DNA of 64,000 nt from Pelagibacteraceae bacterium (GTDB taxonomy: Bacteria; Pseudomonadota; Alphaproteobacteria; Pelagibacterales; Pelagibacteraceae): assembly GCA_018402735.1 (NCBI GenBank), contig JAGYIF010000001.1, positions 124,001-188,000 of the forward strand. The letters are read 5' to 3'. Every line of letters starts with the position of its first letter. Position 1 is the first letter of the stretch. The translations under genes and the position numbers were made by a program. The notes below the pieces were generated by a model. The model was given only the letters and a program-made list of their open reading frames with translations, was not told the DNA's origin and did not search any database. Below, in pieces: positions 53,349-63,050 of the stretch.

Positions 53349-54485
53349 TTATTTTTCTTCTGTAGAGTCTTTACTTATTTCAGTTTTTTTTGAAATTTTT
53401 GCTTCCTCAATTTTTTCACCCACAGATGGATTGTCGGACATCTTGTCGGCTATTAATCCAGCATTAGCTCTAATTGCCATTTCAATTTCAGCTGAAACTC
53501 CAGGATTGTTTTTAAGATACTCTTTAGCATTTTCTTTTCCTTGACCTATTTTTTCACCTTTATATGCATACCAAGCTCCAGATTTTTCTACTATCTCAGC
53601 TTTTGCACCTAGATCAATTAATTCTCCAGTCTTGCTTATGCCTTGACCATACATAATGTCAAATTCAACTACCTTGAATGGCGGAGCAACTTTGTTTTTA
53701 ACCACTTTTACTCTTGTTTGATTTCCAACAATTTCTTCTCCGTCTTTAATTGCACCAATTCTTCTTATGTCTAATCGTACAGAAGAATAGAATTTCAACG
53801 CATTACCTCCAGCAGTTGTCTCTGGACTTCCAAACATAACACCAATTTTCATTCGGATCTGATTTATAAAAATTACCATTGTGTTTGATTTAGATATGCT
53901 TCCAGTTAATTTTCTAAGAGCCTGACTCATTAATCTAGCTTGCAAACCCATATGATGATCACCCATTTCACCTTCAAGTTCTGCTCTTGGTGTTAAAGCT
54001 GCAACTGAATCTACTACTAATACAGAAATAGCCCCCGATCTAACTAGTGTGTCAGTTATTTCTAACGCTTGTTCACCTGTGTCGGGCTGAGAAATTAAAA
54101 GTTCTCCAGTGTCTACACCTAATTTTTTTGCATAACTTGGGTCTAATGCATGTTCAGCATCTATAAAAGCACAAACTCCACCATTTTTTTGCGCTTCTGC
54201 AATAACTTGTAAAGCTAATGTGGTTTTTCCAGAAGATTCTGGCCCGTATATTTCAATAATTCTACTTTTTGGCAAACCCCCTATTCCAAGAGCAATATCA
54301 AGACTTAGTGATCCTGTTGAAATGGATTCAATGTCCATTACATGGCGTTGACCAAGCTTCATTACCGAACCTTTTCCGAAATTAGAATCTATTTGGCTAA
54401 TTGCTGCCTCTAGCGCTTTTTGTTTTTCTTTACTGTCAGTGTGCGCTTCGCTGACTATTTTTAGATTACCTTCTTTTTTGCTCAT
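53349..54485 (-). CDS. recA: Recombinase RecA
   Basis: [41 protein letters not shown]. Confidence 0.99.
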   Translation of the reverse strand: MSKKEGNLKIVSEAHTDSKEKQKALEAAISQIDSNFGKGSVMKLGQRHVMDIESISTGSLSLDIALGIGGLPKSRIIEIYGPESSGKTTLALQVIAEAQKNGGVCAFIDAEHALDPSYAKKLGVDTGELLISQPDTGEQALEITDTLVRSGAISVLVVDSVAALTPRAELEGEMGDHHMGLQARLMSQALRKLTGSISKSNTMVIFINQIRMKIGVMFGSPETTAGGNALKFYSSVRLDIRRIGAIKDGEEIVGNQTRVKVVKNKVAPPFKVVEFDIMYGQGISKTGELIDLGAKAEIVEKSGAWYAYKGEKIGQGKENAKEYLKNNPGVSAEIEMAIRANAGLIADKMSDNPSVGEKIEEAKISKKTEISKDSTEEK

Positions 54486-54595
54486 TTTTTTTTCCTTTTT
54501 TTTATTTTTTAATTAAACGAATCTATAATTAAATGTACACATTTTGTTCTTATTTGCAAATTATAAAATAAATTATTGGTTTATTGTACTTTTTA

Positions 54596-55936
54596 TTAAA
54601 AAATGTGACGAATCCAGCTTTTTTTATAGATTTCTTTAGGATCGTAAATTTTAGCTTCTAACTTAAGATAGTTTGCAGTCAGATTTCCTGTAACAAACAA
54701 CAAATTAAATTTAGAAATAATCTCATTTCTTTCAGAGTTGATTAAATTAAGTCTAGCTTCAAGTAAAAAACTTCTAGAGTTTAAAACATCAAGCGTAGTT
54801 CTTTGTCCGGATTCATACTCTTGTATTATTCCTTCGTAAGCAATTTCCGATGCTTTCAGCTGGGCTTTAGCAAGATCTAATTTGCTTTGAGATAATTTAA
54901 AATTAGACCAGGCTGATGATGCAATTTTTGTTGTATTATTTTTTACGTCTGTATAATCTAAATCAGCACTAATTTTTAGCGCCTGTTTTTCTTTTACTTG
55001 AGAATACCCTTTTCCACCAGAATAAATTGGGATTGAAACAGTAGCTTTTGCCTCTGTTTGAGTTCTTTTATCAGTAGATGAGTTATTATCATCATTTTCT
55101 GAAATTTCAAAAGACAAAGAGGCTTTGGGCGCAAAAGCACTTTCCTTAGAAGAATTTAAATCATAATTAGCTTTTTGAATTTTTAATTGAGCTATTATTA
55201 ATTGTGAATTATTTTTTTCTGCAAGACTAACGGTTTGTTCGAGTGAGGATGGTATTGATAAACTTTGCAAATTAGGAATTGTAAGATTTTCTGGAGTGTA
55301 ACCCACTATATTTTTAAAGTTATTTTTACTTGTTTGCAATGCGCTCTCTGAACTTAATAATTTTGCTTTTGCTGAGGCTAATGAAGACTCTGATTGAGCC
55401 AAATCTGAAAGCTTAATCACACCTTTATTATATTTAGCCTTATCTAATTCAACCTGCTTATCAGAAAGATCTAAATTGTCTTTGTTTATTAAAACTTCTT
55501 TTTCATAAAGTAGTACTTCAGTGAAAGCTTCGACAGTATTAAAAAGAACTTGTTCCTCTACTTCTTTTAGTTCGTATCTAGAAATCTCAACAGCCTTATT
55601 AAATTTTTTAGCATTTGAAATTCCTTGAAATAATTTTTGGGTAACTATTATAGAATTTGTTTGTGTTTGATTTCCGGATTCAGCTACTGAAACTTCTCTA
55701 GTTGTTGTTGAATTTTTATTTTGAATATCTCTTTTAGTAAGAGATCCTTCAATGATTGGTTTAAAATTACTATAAGCTTGAATTAATGTTTCATCTACAG
55801 CTTTTGTCTTTTCTCTTTGAGAATTAATTTGAGGATTATTGAGATAAGAAGATGCTAAAGAATTAAAAAGATTTTCTTCTGCGTACGCATTAGAAACAAG
55901 TATGCAAAAACATAAAATTTTTGTAAAAAAACGCAT
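54596..55936 (-). CDS. tolC: TolC-family outer membrane efflux protein
   Basis: Signal peptide, two OEP-like helical repeats, EYESGQRTTLDVLNSR motif. Confidence 0.9.
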   Translation of the reverse strand: MRFFTKILCFCILVSNAYAEENLFNSLASSYLNNPQINSQREKTKAVDETLIQAYSNFKPIIEGSLTKRDIQNKNSTTTREVSVAESGNQTQTNSIIVTQKLFQGISNAKKFNKAVEISRYELKEVEEQVLFNTVEAFTEVLLYEKEVLINKDNLDLSDKQVELDKAKYNKGVIKLSDLAQSESSLASAKAKLLSSESALQTSKNNFKNIVGYTPENLTIPNLQSLSIPSSLEQTVSLAEKNNSQLIIAQLKIQKANYDLNSSKESAFAPKASLSFEISENDDNNSSTDKRTQTEAKATVSIPIYSGGKGYSQVKEKQALKISADLDYTDVKNNTTKIASSAWSNFKLSQSKLDLAKAQLKASEIAYEGIIQEYESGQRTTLDVLNSRSFLLEARLNLINSERNEIISKFNLLFVTGNLTANYLKLEAKIYDPKEIYKKSWIRHIF

Positions 55937-55941
55937 TTGAA

Positions 55942-56535
55942 TTATTTAGATTTAAGCTTGTCCTCTAAAAAATCAAGTCTGTCCTGACCCCAAAAAAGCT
56001 CATTATTCAATAGAAATGATGGAGCTCCAAACACCCCTTTATTGATTGCATCATTTGAATTAGATAAATAAATATTTCTAACTTCTTCAGAATTTGCTGT
56101 TGTTTGCAATTCGTGAAAATTTAATTTAAATTTTTTACACACATCTTCTAAAACAGAATCTTGAGATATATCCTGCTCATCTAACCACACCTTTGTTAAA
56201 ACTTCTTTTCCAAAATCAATACTAATTCCAGCTTTAATTGCAGCTATAGTCAACAAAGCAGCTTTATGAGGATCTGAGGGAGGAAAAAACTTTGGTTGTT
56301 TGTTTATACTAATATTCAATTTTTTGCCAAATCTCTCTAATTCAATTAATCTATATTTTTGTCTAGCTGGATGTCTTTTTGGTACTGGCGTCCCTCCTGT
56401 TTCAGGAAAAACTTTACCCACTAAATCGAATGGTTTTTCTATTACTTCTAATGAATATTTTTTAATTAATTCTTTAAATTTATTAACACCAAGATAAGCA
56501 AATGGAGAAACAACACTGTAATAATATTCAATTTT
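55942..56535 (-). CDS. 2-hydroxychromene-2-carboxylate isomerase/DsbA-like (GST kappa type) protein
   Basis: MKIEYYYSVVSPFAYLGVNKF, GVFGAPSFLLNNELFWGQDRLDFLE; start moved from 56565. Confidence 0.85.
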   Translation of the reverse strand, partial: KIEYYYSVVSPFAYLGVNKFKELIKKYSLEVIEKPFDLVGKVFPETGGTPVPKRHPARQKYRLIELERFGKKLNISINKQPKFFPPSDPHKAALLTIAAIKAGISIDFGKEVLTKVWLDEQDISQDSVLEDVCKKFKLNFHELQTTANSEEVRNIYLSNSNDAINKGVFGAPSFLLNNELFWGQDRLDFLEDKLKSK

Positions 56536-56609
56536 CATTGTAGTATCTATATCTTTTATTACCAAATATTAAATATATAATTAAAATAATAATCAAATAA
56601 ATTAATATA

Positions 56610-57230
56610 ATGATTGAACTTTTAACTGCGGATACGCCTAATGGTAAAAAAATATCCATTATGTTGGAAGAAATAGAGTTTGAATATTTTATTACTAAAA
56701 TAAATATTGGAAAAGATGAACAGTTTAATCCCGAATTTAGAAAAATTAGCCCCTTCAGCAAAATACCTGTAATCAGAGACGGTGATATTTCTATTTTTGA
56801 ATCTGGTGCAATTCTTATTTACCTTGGAGAAAAAAGTGGAAAATTTTATGATTCAAAAGAAAGACTTGGTATTAATCAGTGGTTGATGGCACAAATGGCT
56901 TATGTTGGACCTATGTTGGGACAGCATCACCAGTTCCATCATTACAATCCTGGTAAAAGTGAATTCGGTGAAGAAAGATATTTCAAAATAGCGAAAAGAA
57001 TTTACGAAGATTTAAATGAAAGACTTGGTCAATCAGAATACTTGGTAGGTAATAATTATACCATTGCTGATATTGCAACATTTCCCTGGATAGCGAGACA
57101 TGAATGGCATGACATTGGTTTGAAAAATTTTAAAAATTTAACAAGATGGTACGAGAGTATTGCCAAAAGAGAAGCTGTTAAAAGAGGATATGACTTATTA
57201 AAAAAAGGAGAAGCGGTTCCAGCCACTTAA
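56610..57230 (+). CDS. Glutathione S-transferase (YfcG/Ure2p-like)
   Basis: TPNGKKISIMLEEI, SPFSKIPVIRD, FESGAILIYLGEK, YTIADIATFPW. Confidence 0.93.
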   Translation: MIELLTADTPNGKKISIMLEEIEFEYFITKINIGKDEQFNPEFRKISPFSKIPVIRDGDISIFESGAILIYLGEKSGKFYDSKERLGINQWLMAQMAYVGPMLGQHHQFHHYNPGKSEFGEERYFKIAKRIYEDLNERLGQSEYLVGNNYTIADIATFPWIARHEWHDIGLKNFKNLTRWYESIAKREAVKRGYDLLKKGEAVPAT

Positions 57231-57643
57231 TCTTCCGCAAAAATCTTTTCTTGTTTTTCGTGTTTTTCTTGAGCTTCAATTGTAAGGCTAGCAATAGGTC
57301 TTGCCATAAGACGTTTTAATCCAATCTCTTCACCCGTTTCTTCGCAATATCCATATGTGCCTTCTTCTATTTTTTGAACAGCATCTTCTATTTTATTAAT
57401 TAATTTTTTATTTCTAGCAACGGTTCTCATTTCGACTGCTTTACCTGTGTATGAAGTAGCTTGATCTACAACGTCAGCTGAGGCTGAATTGTCGTCCATA
57501 TCATTAAAAACAATTCTATTATTTTGCTCAATTAATTCTTTTTTCCAAGTAAACAATAATTGCTTGAAATAAGCTTTGTGCTTTGCGCACATATACTTTT
57601 CTTTTGAGCTCGGTTTGTAATTTTTTGCTACTTTTGTTGCCAT
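57227..57643 (-). CDS. dksA: DksA/TraR-family transcriptional regulator
   Basis: DNSASADVVDQATSY, GTYGYCEETGEEIGLKRLMARPIASLTIEAQEKHE; start MATKVAKNYK preferred. Confidence 0.93.
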   Translation of the reverse strand: MATKVAKNYKPSSKEKYMCAKHKAYFKQLLFTWKKELIEQNNRIVFNDMDDNSASADVVDQATSYTGKAVEMRTVARNKKLINKIEDAVQKIEEGTYGYCEETGEEIGLKRLMARPIASLTIEAQEKHEKQEKIFAED

Positions 57644-57711
57644 AGAAGGGCTGGATAATATGTTTCTAATTTTAAGTGTCAATTAATAATAAAGAATATA
57701 AAAATAAATAA

Positions 57712-59019
57712 ATGTCAGAAAATAAAAAGCTATTTATTTTTTTATCAACACACTTGTTTGTCTGGACCTTGGTACCGGCTATTTCAAACCACAATTTGCC
57801 ATTAGATGTGATTGAGGCGCTGGCATGGGGCAGTAATTTGGAGTGGGGCTTTAGCAAACATCCACCAATGAGTGCTTTTACAGTAGAATTGTTTCATTAT
57901 ATTTTTGGTAGCCAAGATTGGGCCTACTATTTACTAAGTCAAATTTTTGTAGTCTTTTCTTTTTACATTATTTACCAGCTTGCAAAGAATTTTCTTCAAA
58001 ACAAAAGCTACCTGATCATTTCTATTTTATTATTAGAAAGTATTGCTTTTTATAATTTTAACACTCCAGAATTTAATGTGAACGTCTGCCAACTTCCTTT
58101 TTGGGCATTATCCATTCTTTATGCATGGAGATGCATTAAATTTAATAAATTTTTAGATTATGCTCTTCTTGGTTTGTTTATGGGACTCGGAATATTATCT
58201 AAATATTTGTTTCTATATTTAATTATTGGAATAGCTATTTTTTTTATTCACACTTTTATTAAAGAAAAAAAATTTCGATTTGGCTCACTTATTACGACAT
58301 TTTTTTTTATAATCATATTGGTACCGCACTTAATTTGGATGGTGAATAACGATTTTGTTACTATTGCATACGGACTTAAAAGAACTGCTGGAGAACCATC
58401 GTCTTTAAATCATGTAATCAATCCTTTAATTTTTTTAGCTAAACAAATTGGAATATTAGGATTATTTTTCTTGATGATTTATTTTCTTGTTGACAAATTT
58501 AAAACAAAAATAAAATCGAATGATCCAAAATTACTTTTCTTAATATCCGTAACAATTGTTCCAATATTTTTTGTATTTTTAACTTCTTTATTTTTAGGAT
58601 CAAGGATTAGAACAATGTGGACTACTCCTTTTTATTTAACTTTAGGATTGTTAACTTTGTACATTTTTGAAGATTACATAAACAAAAAAAAATTAAAAAA
58701 TTTTTATTATTTGTTTATTTTTATATTTTTACTATCCCCTTCTTTTTATCTGTATGTTTCTATTTCTAAAGATAATAAAAAAACTGATTATCCTGGGAAT
58801 GCTATTGCAAAAGAAATAGAAGCTAGATTTGGAAAAAATATAAAAAAAGTAAGTGGTGATGAATGGCATGCAGGCAATTTATCTTACCATTTACAGTCAA
58901 GACCTGCCTGGGTTGGTTACAAGCATGATTTTAATAATGCTGTTTGTTTTTCTGAGTTTCCACCAAAAGACTTCTCTATAGGAATACCAAAAAAAACAGA
59001 GGTATGTTTAGAGAAATGA
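57712..59019 (+). CDS. Glycosyltransferase family 39 (ArnT/PMT-like) membrane protein
   Basis: Multi-TM protein with DVIEALAWGSNLEWGFSKHPPMSA typical of PMT_2 enzymes. Confidence 0.82.
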   Translation: MSENKKLFIFLSTHLFVWTLVPAISNHNLPLDVIEALAWGSNLEWGFSKHPPMSAFTVELFHYIFGSQDWAYYLLSQIFVVFSFYIIYQLAKNFLQNKSYLIISILLLESIAFYNFNTPEFNVNVCQLPFWALSILYAWRCIKFNKFLDYALLGLFMGLGILSKYLFLYLIIGIAIFFIHTFIKEKKFRFGSLITTFFFIIILVPHLIWMVNNDFVTIAYGLKRTAGEPSSLNHVINPLIFLAKQIGILGLFFLMIYFLVDKFKTKIKSNDPKLLFLISVTIVPIFFVFLTSLFLGSRIRTMWTTPFYLTLGLLTLYIFEDYINKKKLKNFYYLFIFIFLLSPSFYLYVSISKDNKKTDYPGNAIAKEIEARFGKNIKKVSGDEWHAGNLSYHLQSRPAWVGYKHDFNNAVCFSEFPPKDFSIGIPKKTEVCLEK

Positions 59020-59897
59020 AAAAATTTATTATTTTAATCCCTGTTTATAATGATTGGAAATCATTATTCAAACTTCTTGAAAATATCAATAGAGAGATAT
59101 CTAATCAAAGTAATCGTATTTCTGTGCTTGTAGTAAATGACAAATCAACAGAAGAAATAACAAATAACACAATTAACTTTTCCAATCTTGATTATGTCCG
59201 AATAATTAATTTAAAAAAAAATGGTGGTCATGGTCATGCAATCGCAACTGGCCTAAAATATATTAATGATAATATGAGTTATGATTATGTAATTCCAATG
59301 GATGGGGACGGCGAAGACAGACCAGAAGAATTAATAAAATTTTTTGATATTGTTAATACATCTTCACCTAATATCATTACTGCCAATAGAGTAAAAAGAA
59401 GTGAAGGATCTATATTTCAAACATGTTATCGTATTCACAAATTTCTAACATACTTGATGACTGGCAAAATGATAAAATTTGGAAATTATTCTTGTTTATC
59501 AACTTCAGCTGTACAAAAAATTTTATCTAACGGATCTATTTGGCTGAGTTATTCTGGAGCAATCGCAAAAAATTTTTTTTCTGTCAGCTCAATAGAATCA
59601 GCAAGAGGTATGAGGTACTTTGGTCCATCCAAAATGAACTTTATTAATCTTGTAAAACATTCTCTTAATATTTCAGCTACTTTCAAAGAAACTATTTTTA
59701 TCAGAGCTGCAATGTTAGGTATGCTTTTAACTTTTGCAGCGCATTACATTACTTCTTATTTATTGATCGCTGCAGTTCTTACTTGGGTTTTGATGCTCTA
59801 TATTTTTTTTCTTTCTAAAAACGATGATCTAAAAAAACTTCAAGCAAGCTCGGATAATATTGATGAAATAATTATTTTATACGAAAAGAAAAGCTAA
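59016..59897 (+). CDS. Glycosyltransferase family 2 (polyprenyl-phosphate sugar synthase-like) with C-terminal TM segments
   Basis: ILIPVYNDWKSL, PMDGDGEDRPEEL; ATGA overlap with the GT39 gene. Confidence 0.85.
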   Translation: MKKFIILIPVYNDWKSLFKLLENINREISNQSNRISVLVVNDKSTEEITNNTINFSNLDYVRIINLKKNGGHGHAIATGLKYINDNMSYDYVIPMDGDGEDRPEELIKFFDIVNTSSPNIITANRVKRSEGSIFQTCYRIHKFLTYLMTGKMIKFGNYSCLSTSAVQKILSNGSIWLSYSGAIAKNFFSVSSIESARGMRYFGPSKMNFINLVKHSLNISATFKETIFIRAAMLGMLLTFAAHYITSYLLIAAVLTWVLMLYIFFLSKNDDLKKLQASSDNIDEIIILYEKKS

Positions 59898-59899
59898 AA

Positions 59900-60916
59900 T
59901 TACTTAATTCCAAGTCTTTTGTGAATATCACTAGAAGAGGTAGTAAATCTAAAAATATATTTTTCATCTGGCTTAGCTCTTTTAAAACATTCCTGAGCAG
60001 CCAAAGCAGCTTCATGAAAACCGCATAAAATAAGTTTTAACTTACCTGGATAAGTGCAGATATCCCCTACTGCAAAAATACCTTTTTCATTAGTCTCAAA
60101 ATTTTCAGTATTCACAATAATGGTCTTATTGTCTAAATTTAGACCCCAATTAACTATTGGACCAAGTTCCATTTTAAGACCAAAAAAAGCCAGAACAGAA
60201 TCTACTTCTAGTTCTTTTATTTCTTTTTTATTATTTTCAATAATAACCTTTTCTATTTTAGCTTCGCCAGCAAAATTTTTTGGTTGGTAATTAGTATAGA
60301 GTTCAATTTTTGCTTCATCTTTCAGTTTCATCATTTGATTTACAGTATGCTGGGCAGCCCTAAACTCATCTCTTCTATGAACTAAAAATATTTTTTTTGC
60401 TGTCTTTGAAAGTTCAATAACCCAGTCTAAAGCTGAATCTCCTCCGCCAAATATACAAACTTTTTGATTATCAAAATTTTTTTTATTTTTAACTGAATAA
60501 AATAAATTATGCTGCTCGAACCTTTCAATTCCTTTAATGGGTGGTTTTCTAGGTTCAAAAGAACCAACTCCTCCTGCTATAATAATATTAGGAGTTTCAA
60601 ATACAGTTTTATCGCTTGTTTCAACAATCCAGTGCTTATCTTTTTTGGTGATTGAATCTACTCTTTGGTTTAAATGAAAAGTGGTTTTAAAAGGTTTAAT
60701 TTGCTCAAGAAGATTCTTGGTTAAACTTTCTCCAGTACAAATTGGAAGCGCCGGAATGTCGTAAATAGGTTTGTCTGGATATAACTCAATACATTGGCCT
60801 CCAGCTTTGTCCAAATTGTCTACAACGTGAGCATTCAAACCCAAAATACCTAATTCAAAAACTGCAAATAAGCCAACCGGCCCCGCCCCAATAATTACCG
60901 CATCTGTTTTAATCAT
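59900..60916 (-). CDS. Ferredoxin--NADP reductase (thioredoxin reductase-like type)
   Basis: IIGAGPVGLFAVFELG, GGGDSALDWVIEL, FAVGDICTYPGKLKLILCGFHEAA; no CxxC active site seen; adjacent ferredoxin. Confidence 0.88.
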   Translation of the reverse strand: MIKTDAVIIGAGPVGLFAVFELGILGLNAHVVDNLDKAGGQCIELYPDKPIYDIPALPICTGESLTKNLLEQIKPFKTTFHLNQRVDSITKKDKHWIVETSDKTVFETPNIIIAGGVGSFEPRKPPIKGIERFEQHNLFYSVKNKKNFDNQKVCIFGGGDSALDWVIELSKTAKKIFLVHRRDEFRAAQHTVNQMMKLKDEAKIELYTNYQPKNFAGEAKIEKVIIENNKKEIKELEVDSVLAFFGLKMELGPIVNWGLNLDNKTIIVNTENFETNEKGIFAVGDICTYPGKLKLILCGFHEAALAAQECFKRAKPDEKYIFRFTTSSSDIHKRLGIK

Positions 60917-61237
60917 TTATCCTTGTTTTTCAGGTAACGAAACAACAACACCATTTAAATTTTCATCAACAAATATCTGGCAACTTAATCTGCTACTTGC
61001 TTTTGTCTCAAAGGCAAAATCTAACATATCTTTTTCTGCATCAGATTGCTCAGGTAATTTATCTATCCAATCATCATCAACATAAACATGACAAGTTGCG
61101 CATGCACATGAACCTCCGCAATCCGCATCAATTCCTTGGATATTATTTTGAACTGCTCCTTCCATAATGGACAATCCTTTGTCGACCTCAACTATGTGTT
61201 CGGTGCCGTTAAATTCAATATAGGTTACTTTTGGCAT
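60917..61237 (-). CDS. 2Fe-2S ferredoxin (adrenodoxin-like)
   Basis: DADCGGSCACATCHVYV and RLSCQ cysteine pattern. Confidence 0.95.
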   Translation of the reverse strand: MPKVTYIEFNGTEHIVEVDKGLSIMEGAVQNNIQGIDADCGGSCACATCHVYVDDDWIDKLPEQSDAEKDMLDFAFETKASSRLSCQIFVDENLNGVVVSLPEKQG

Positions 61238-61271
61238 GATCTCCTTTATATTTATCCGGGAGCCAATGACA

Positions 61272-62306
61272 ATGAAGAATTTAAGACAAATTCAATTAAA
61301 TTATAAGACAAAAGTATTTAAGCTTAAAGATGAGTTTAAAATATCTAGGATTTCAAAAAAAATTGTCGCAGTAATAGAAATATACCTCAAGGTTGATTCA
61401 ATTTATGGCTTGGGAGAGTGTATTCCTTATCCAAGATACAATGAAAGACTAGAAGATATTCTTATCTATTTAAAAAAAAATAAATCAGAAATAGAAAAGA
61501 TGCTAACAAAAAAAAATCTCACTAAAATTCCTTTCTTAAGCCTACAAAATGCACTTACTGCTGCACTATTAGATATTCAATTAAAGAAAGATAAAACAAA
61601 TTTTATAAAAACATATCAAATTAAAAAAAAATTTACTACCGCAATTACCATTCCTATATTTGATCTAAAAAAAACTAAACAAACCTTACAAAAATTTAAG
61701 AAGACTAAAATTATAAAAATCAAACTAGATCAAAGTGAAGTAATCCAAAAATTGTCATTAATAAGGACTGTTTGCCCAAAATCACAAATTATTATAGATG
61801 CAAATGAATCTTGGGATCAGCAGTTTTTTAAAAATAATGTTAAAATATTAGAGCAATTTAATATTTTGTTAATTGAACAACCTTTTCCAAGAGGAAAAGA
61901 TCATTATTTAAAAAATATAAAAACAAAATTAAAATTTTGTGCAGACGAAACGTTTCATTTGAAAAACAAAACAATTAATAATGATATAAAACCATATCAA
62001 TACGTAAATTTAAAGCTCGATAAATTTGGAACACATGAGCAGATACTAAAATATATTAAAACTGCTAAAAAATTAAAGAAAAAAATATTGTTAGGATGTA
62101 TGATTAGTTCCTCTTTGTCTCTTTATCCTGCTTTGCGCTATTTTAAATACTGCGATTATTTTGATTTAGATGGTGCTTACTTTTTAAAGCAGGACCGTAC
62201 TGGTGGAATTGTTTATAAAAACGGTATAGCTTCTCTTAGTCCTGGCTTTATTTGGGGTAAAAAAAAGGCCTCTAAAAAGAGGCCTTTTTTAAATTTTAAA
62301 AATTAA
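61272..62306 (+). CDS. Enolase-superfamily dipeptide epimerase (L-Ala-D/L-Glu epimerase-like)
   Basis: KIKLD, IIDANESWD, LIEQPFP, CADETF, NLKLDKFG catalytic motifs; start 61266 or 61272. Confidence 0.82.
   Translation: MKNLRQIQLNYKTKVFKLKDEFKISRISKKIVAVIEIYLKVDSIYGLGECIPYPRYNERLEDILIYLKKNKSEIEKMLTKKNLTKIPFLSLQNALTAALLDIQLKKDKTNFIKTYQIKKKFTTAITIPIFDLKKTKQTLQKFKKTKIIKIKLDQSEVIQKLSLIRTVCPKSQIIIDANESWDQQFFKNNVKILEQFNILLIEQPFPRGKDHYLKNIKTKLKFCADETFHLKNKTINNDIKPYQYVNLKLDKFGTHEQILKYIKTAKKLKKKILLGCMISSSLSLYPALRYFKYCDYFDLDGAYFLKQDRTGGIVYKNGIASLSPGFIWGKKKASKKRPFLNFKN
62261..62290. terminator. Bidirectional intrinsic terminator between the epimerase gene and proteorhodopsin
   Basis: AAAAAAGGCCTCT-AAAA-AGAGGCCTTTTTT: perfect 13-bp stem with T-tracts on both strands. 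Confidence 0.92.
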
Positions 62307-62318
62307 TTTAAAATATTA

Positions 62319-63014
62319 TTATTTGCTTGTAGCTGGAGTAAGCGACTTAGCTGTTGCATAAATCACCAGACCAAACAATATCTTGTTGATAAAATCAGCC
62401 AAGTTATAGACTTGATTAAGTGTAACTTCGTCTGCTCCACCTACCATATATCCAAATAGATAACCTAGAGGATATACAGACCAACCAAGTGTAACAATCC
62501 ATTTGCAGAAATTGAAACAATCAGCTGCAGGTCCTTTTAGCTTAGCGGCTTCTTGACCGGCTTCACCTGCAAATACTTCATACAGAATGTAAATCCATCC
62601 ACCCATTCCAATTATGAAACCTGCAGTTACATTCATATAACCAGCTTCACCTAAGTATCCGCCAATTAACATAACTAATGTTCCAATTAAAAGTCTCCAG
62701 AAAATTCCTCCAGACACTTTTTTTACTGCAGATAGAATAAAATAAAACTCGACCATTAACAGTGGAACTGTCAATAACCAATCGATATATCTAAACACAG
62801 TTGGAGAAGTTCCTGTAGTGACCCAAACTTCTCTCATATATACATAGTGAAAAAACGCAATACCACAGACTAGACCTGATATAGTAACTGACGTTCTCCA
62901 TGATGCTTTTACCTGATCTCTTTCAACGAAAAAGAACACAGTTGAAGCCAATAGTGCCATTGATACTAGCCAGAATGTAATTCCAGTAAAATCATTGGAT
63001 TGTAACATGTTCAT
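62319..63014 (-). CDS. Proteorhodopsin (green-tuned type predicted)
   Basis: RYIDWLLTVPLLMVEF (D97, L105, E108 equivalents), FFHYVYMREVW (H75), ADFINKILFGL (retinal Lys). Confidence 0.97.
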   Translation of the reverse strand: MNMLQSNDFTGITFWLVSMALLASTVFFFVERDQVKASWRTSVTISGLVCGIAFFHYVYMREVWVTTGTSPTVFRYIDWLLTVPLLMVEFYFILSAVKKVSGGIFWRLLIGTLVMLIGGYLGEAGYMNVTAGFIIGMGGWIYILYEVFAGEAGQEAAKLKGPAADCFNFCKWIVTLGWSVYPLGYLFGYMVGGADEVTLNQVYNLADFINKILFGLVIYATAKSLTPATSK

Positions 63015-63030
63015 ATTTTCTCCCTTATTT

Positions 63031-63050
63031 TTTTTTGTTTAAACAAAAAA
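63031..63050. repeat. 20-bp perfect palindrome in proteorhodopsin leader
   Basis: TTTTTTGTTTAAACAAAAAA. Confidence 0.9.

Noticed and set aside
54535-54549. Possible alphaproteobacterial LexA box (GTAC-N7-GTTC) upstream of recA
   Set aside because: One mismatch in a short degenerate motif in AT-rich DNA; cannot tell from chance and lexA presence is unknown.
57227-57643. DksA lacking the full four-cysteine zinc finger
   Set aside because: The single-Cys YGYCEETGE form is, to my knowledge, common in alphaproteobacterial DksA, so not unusual.
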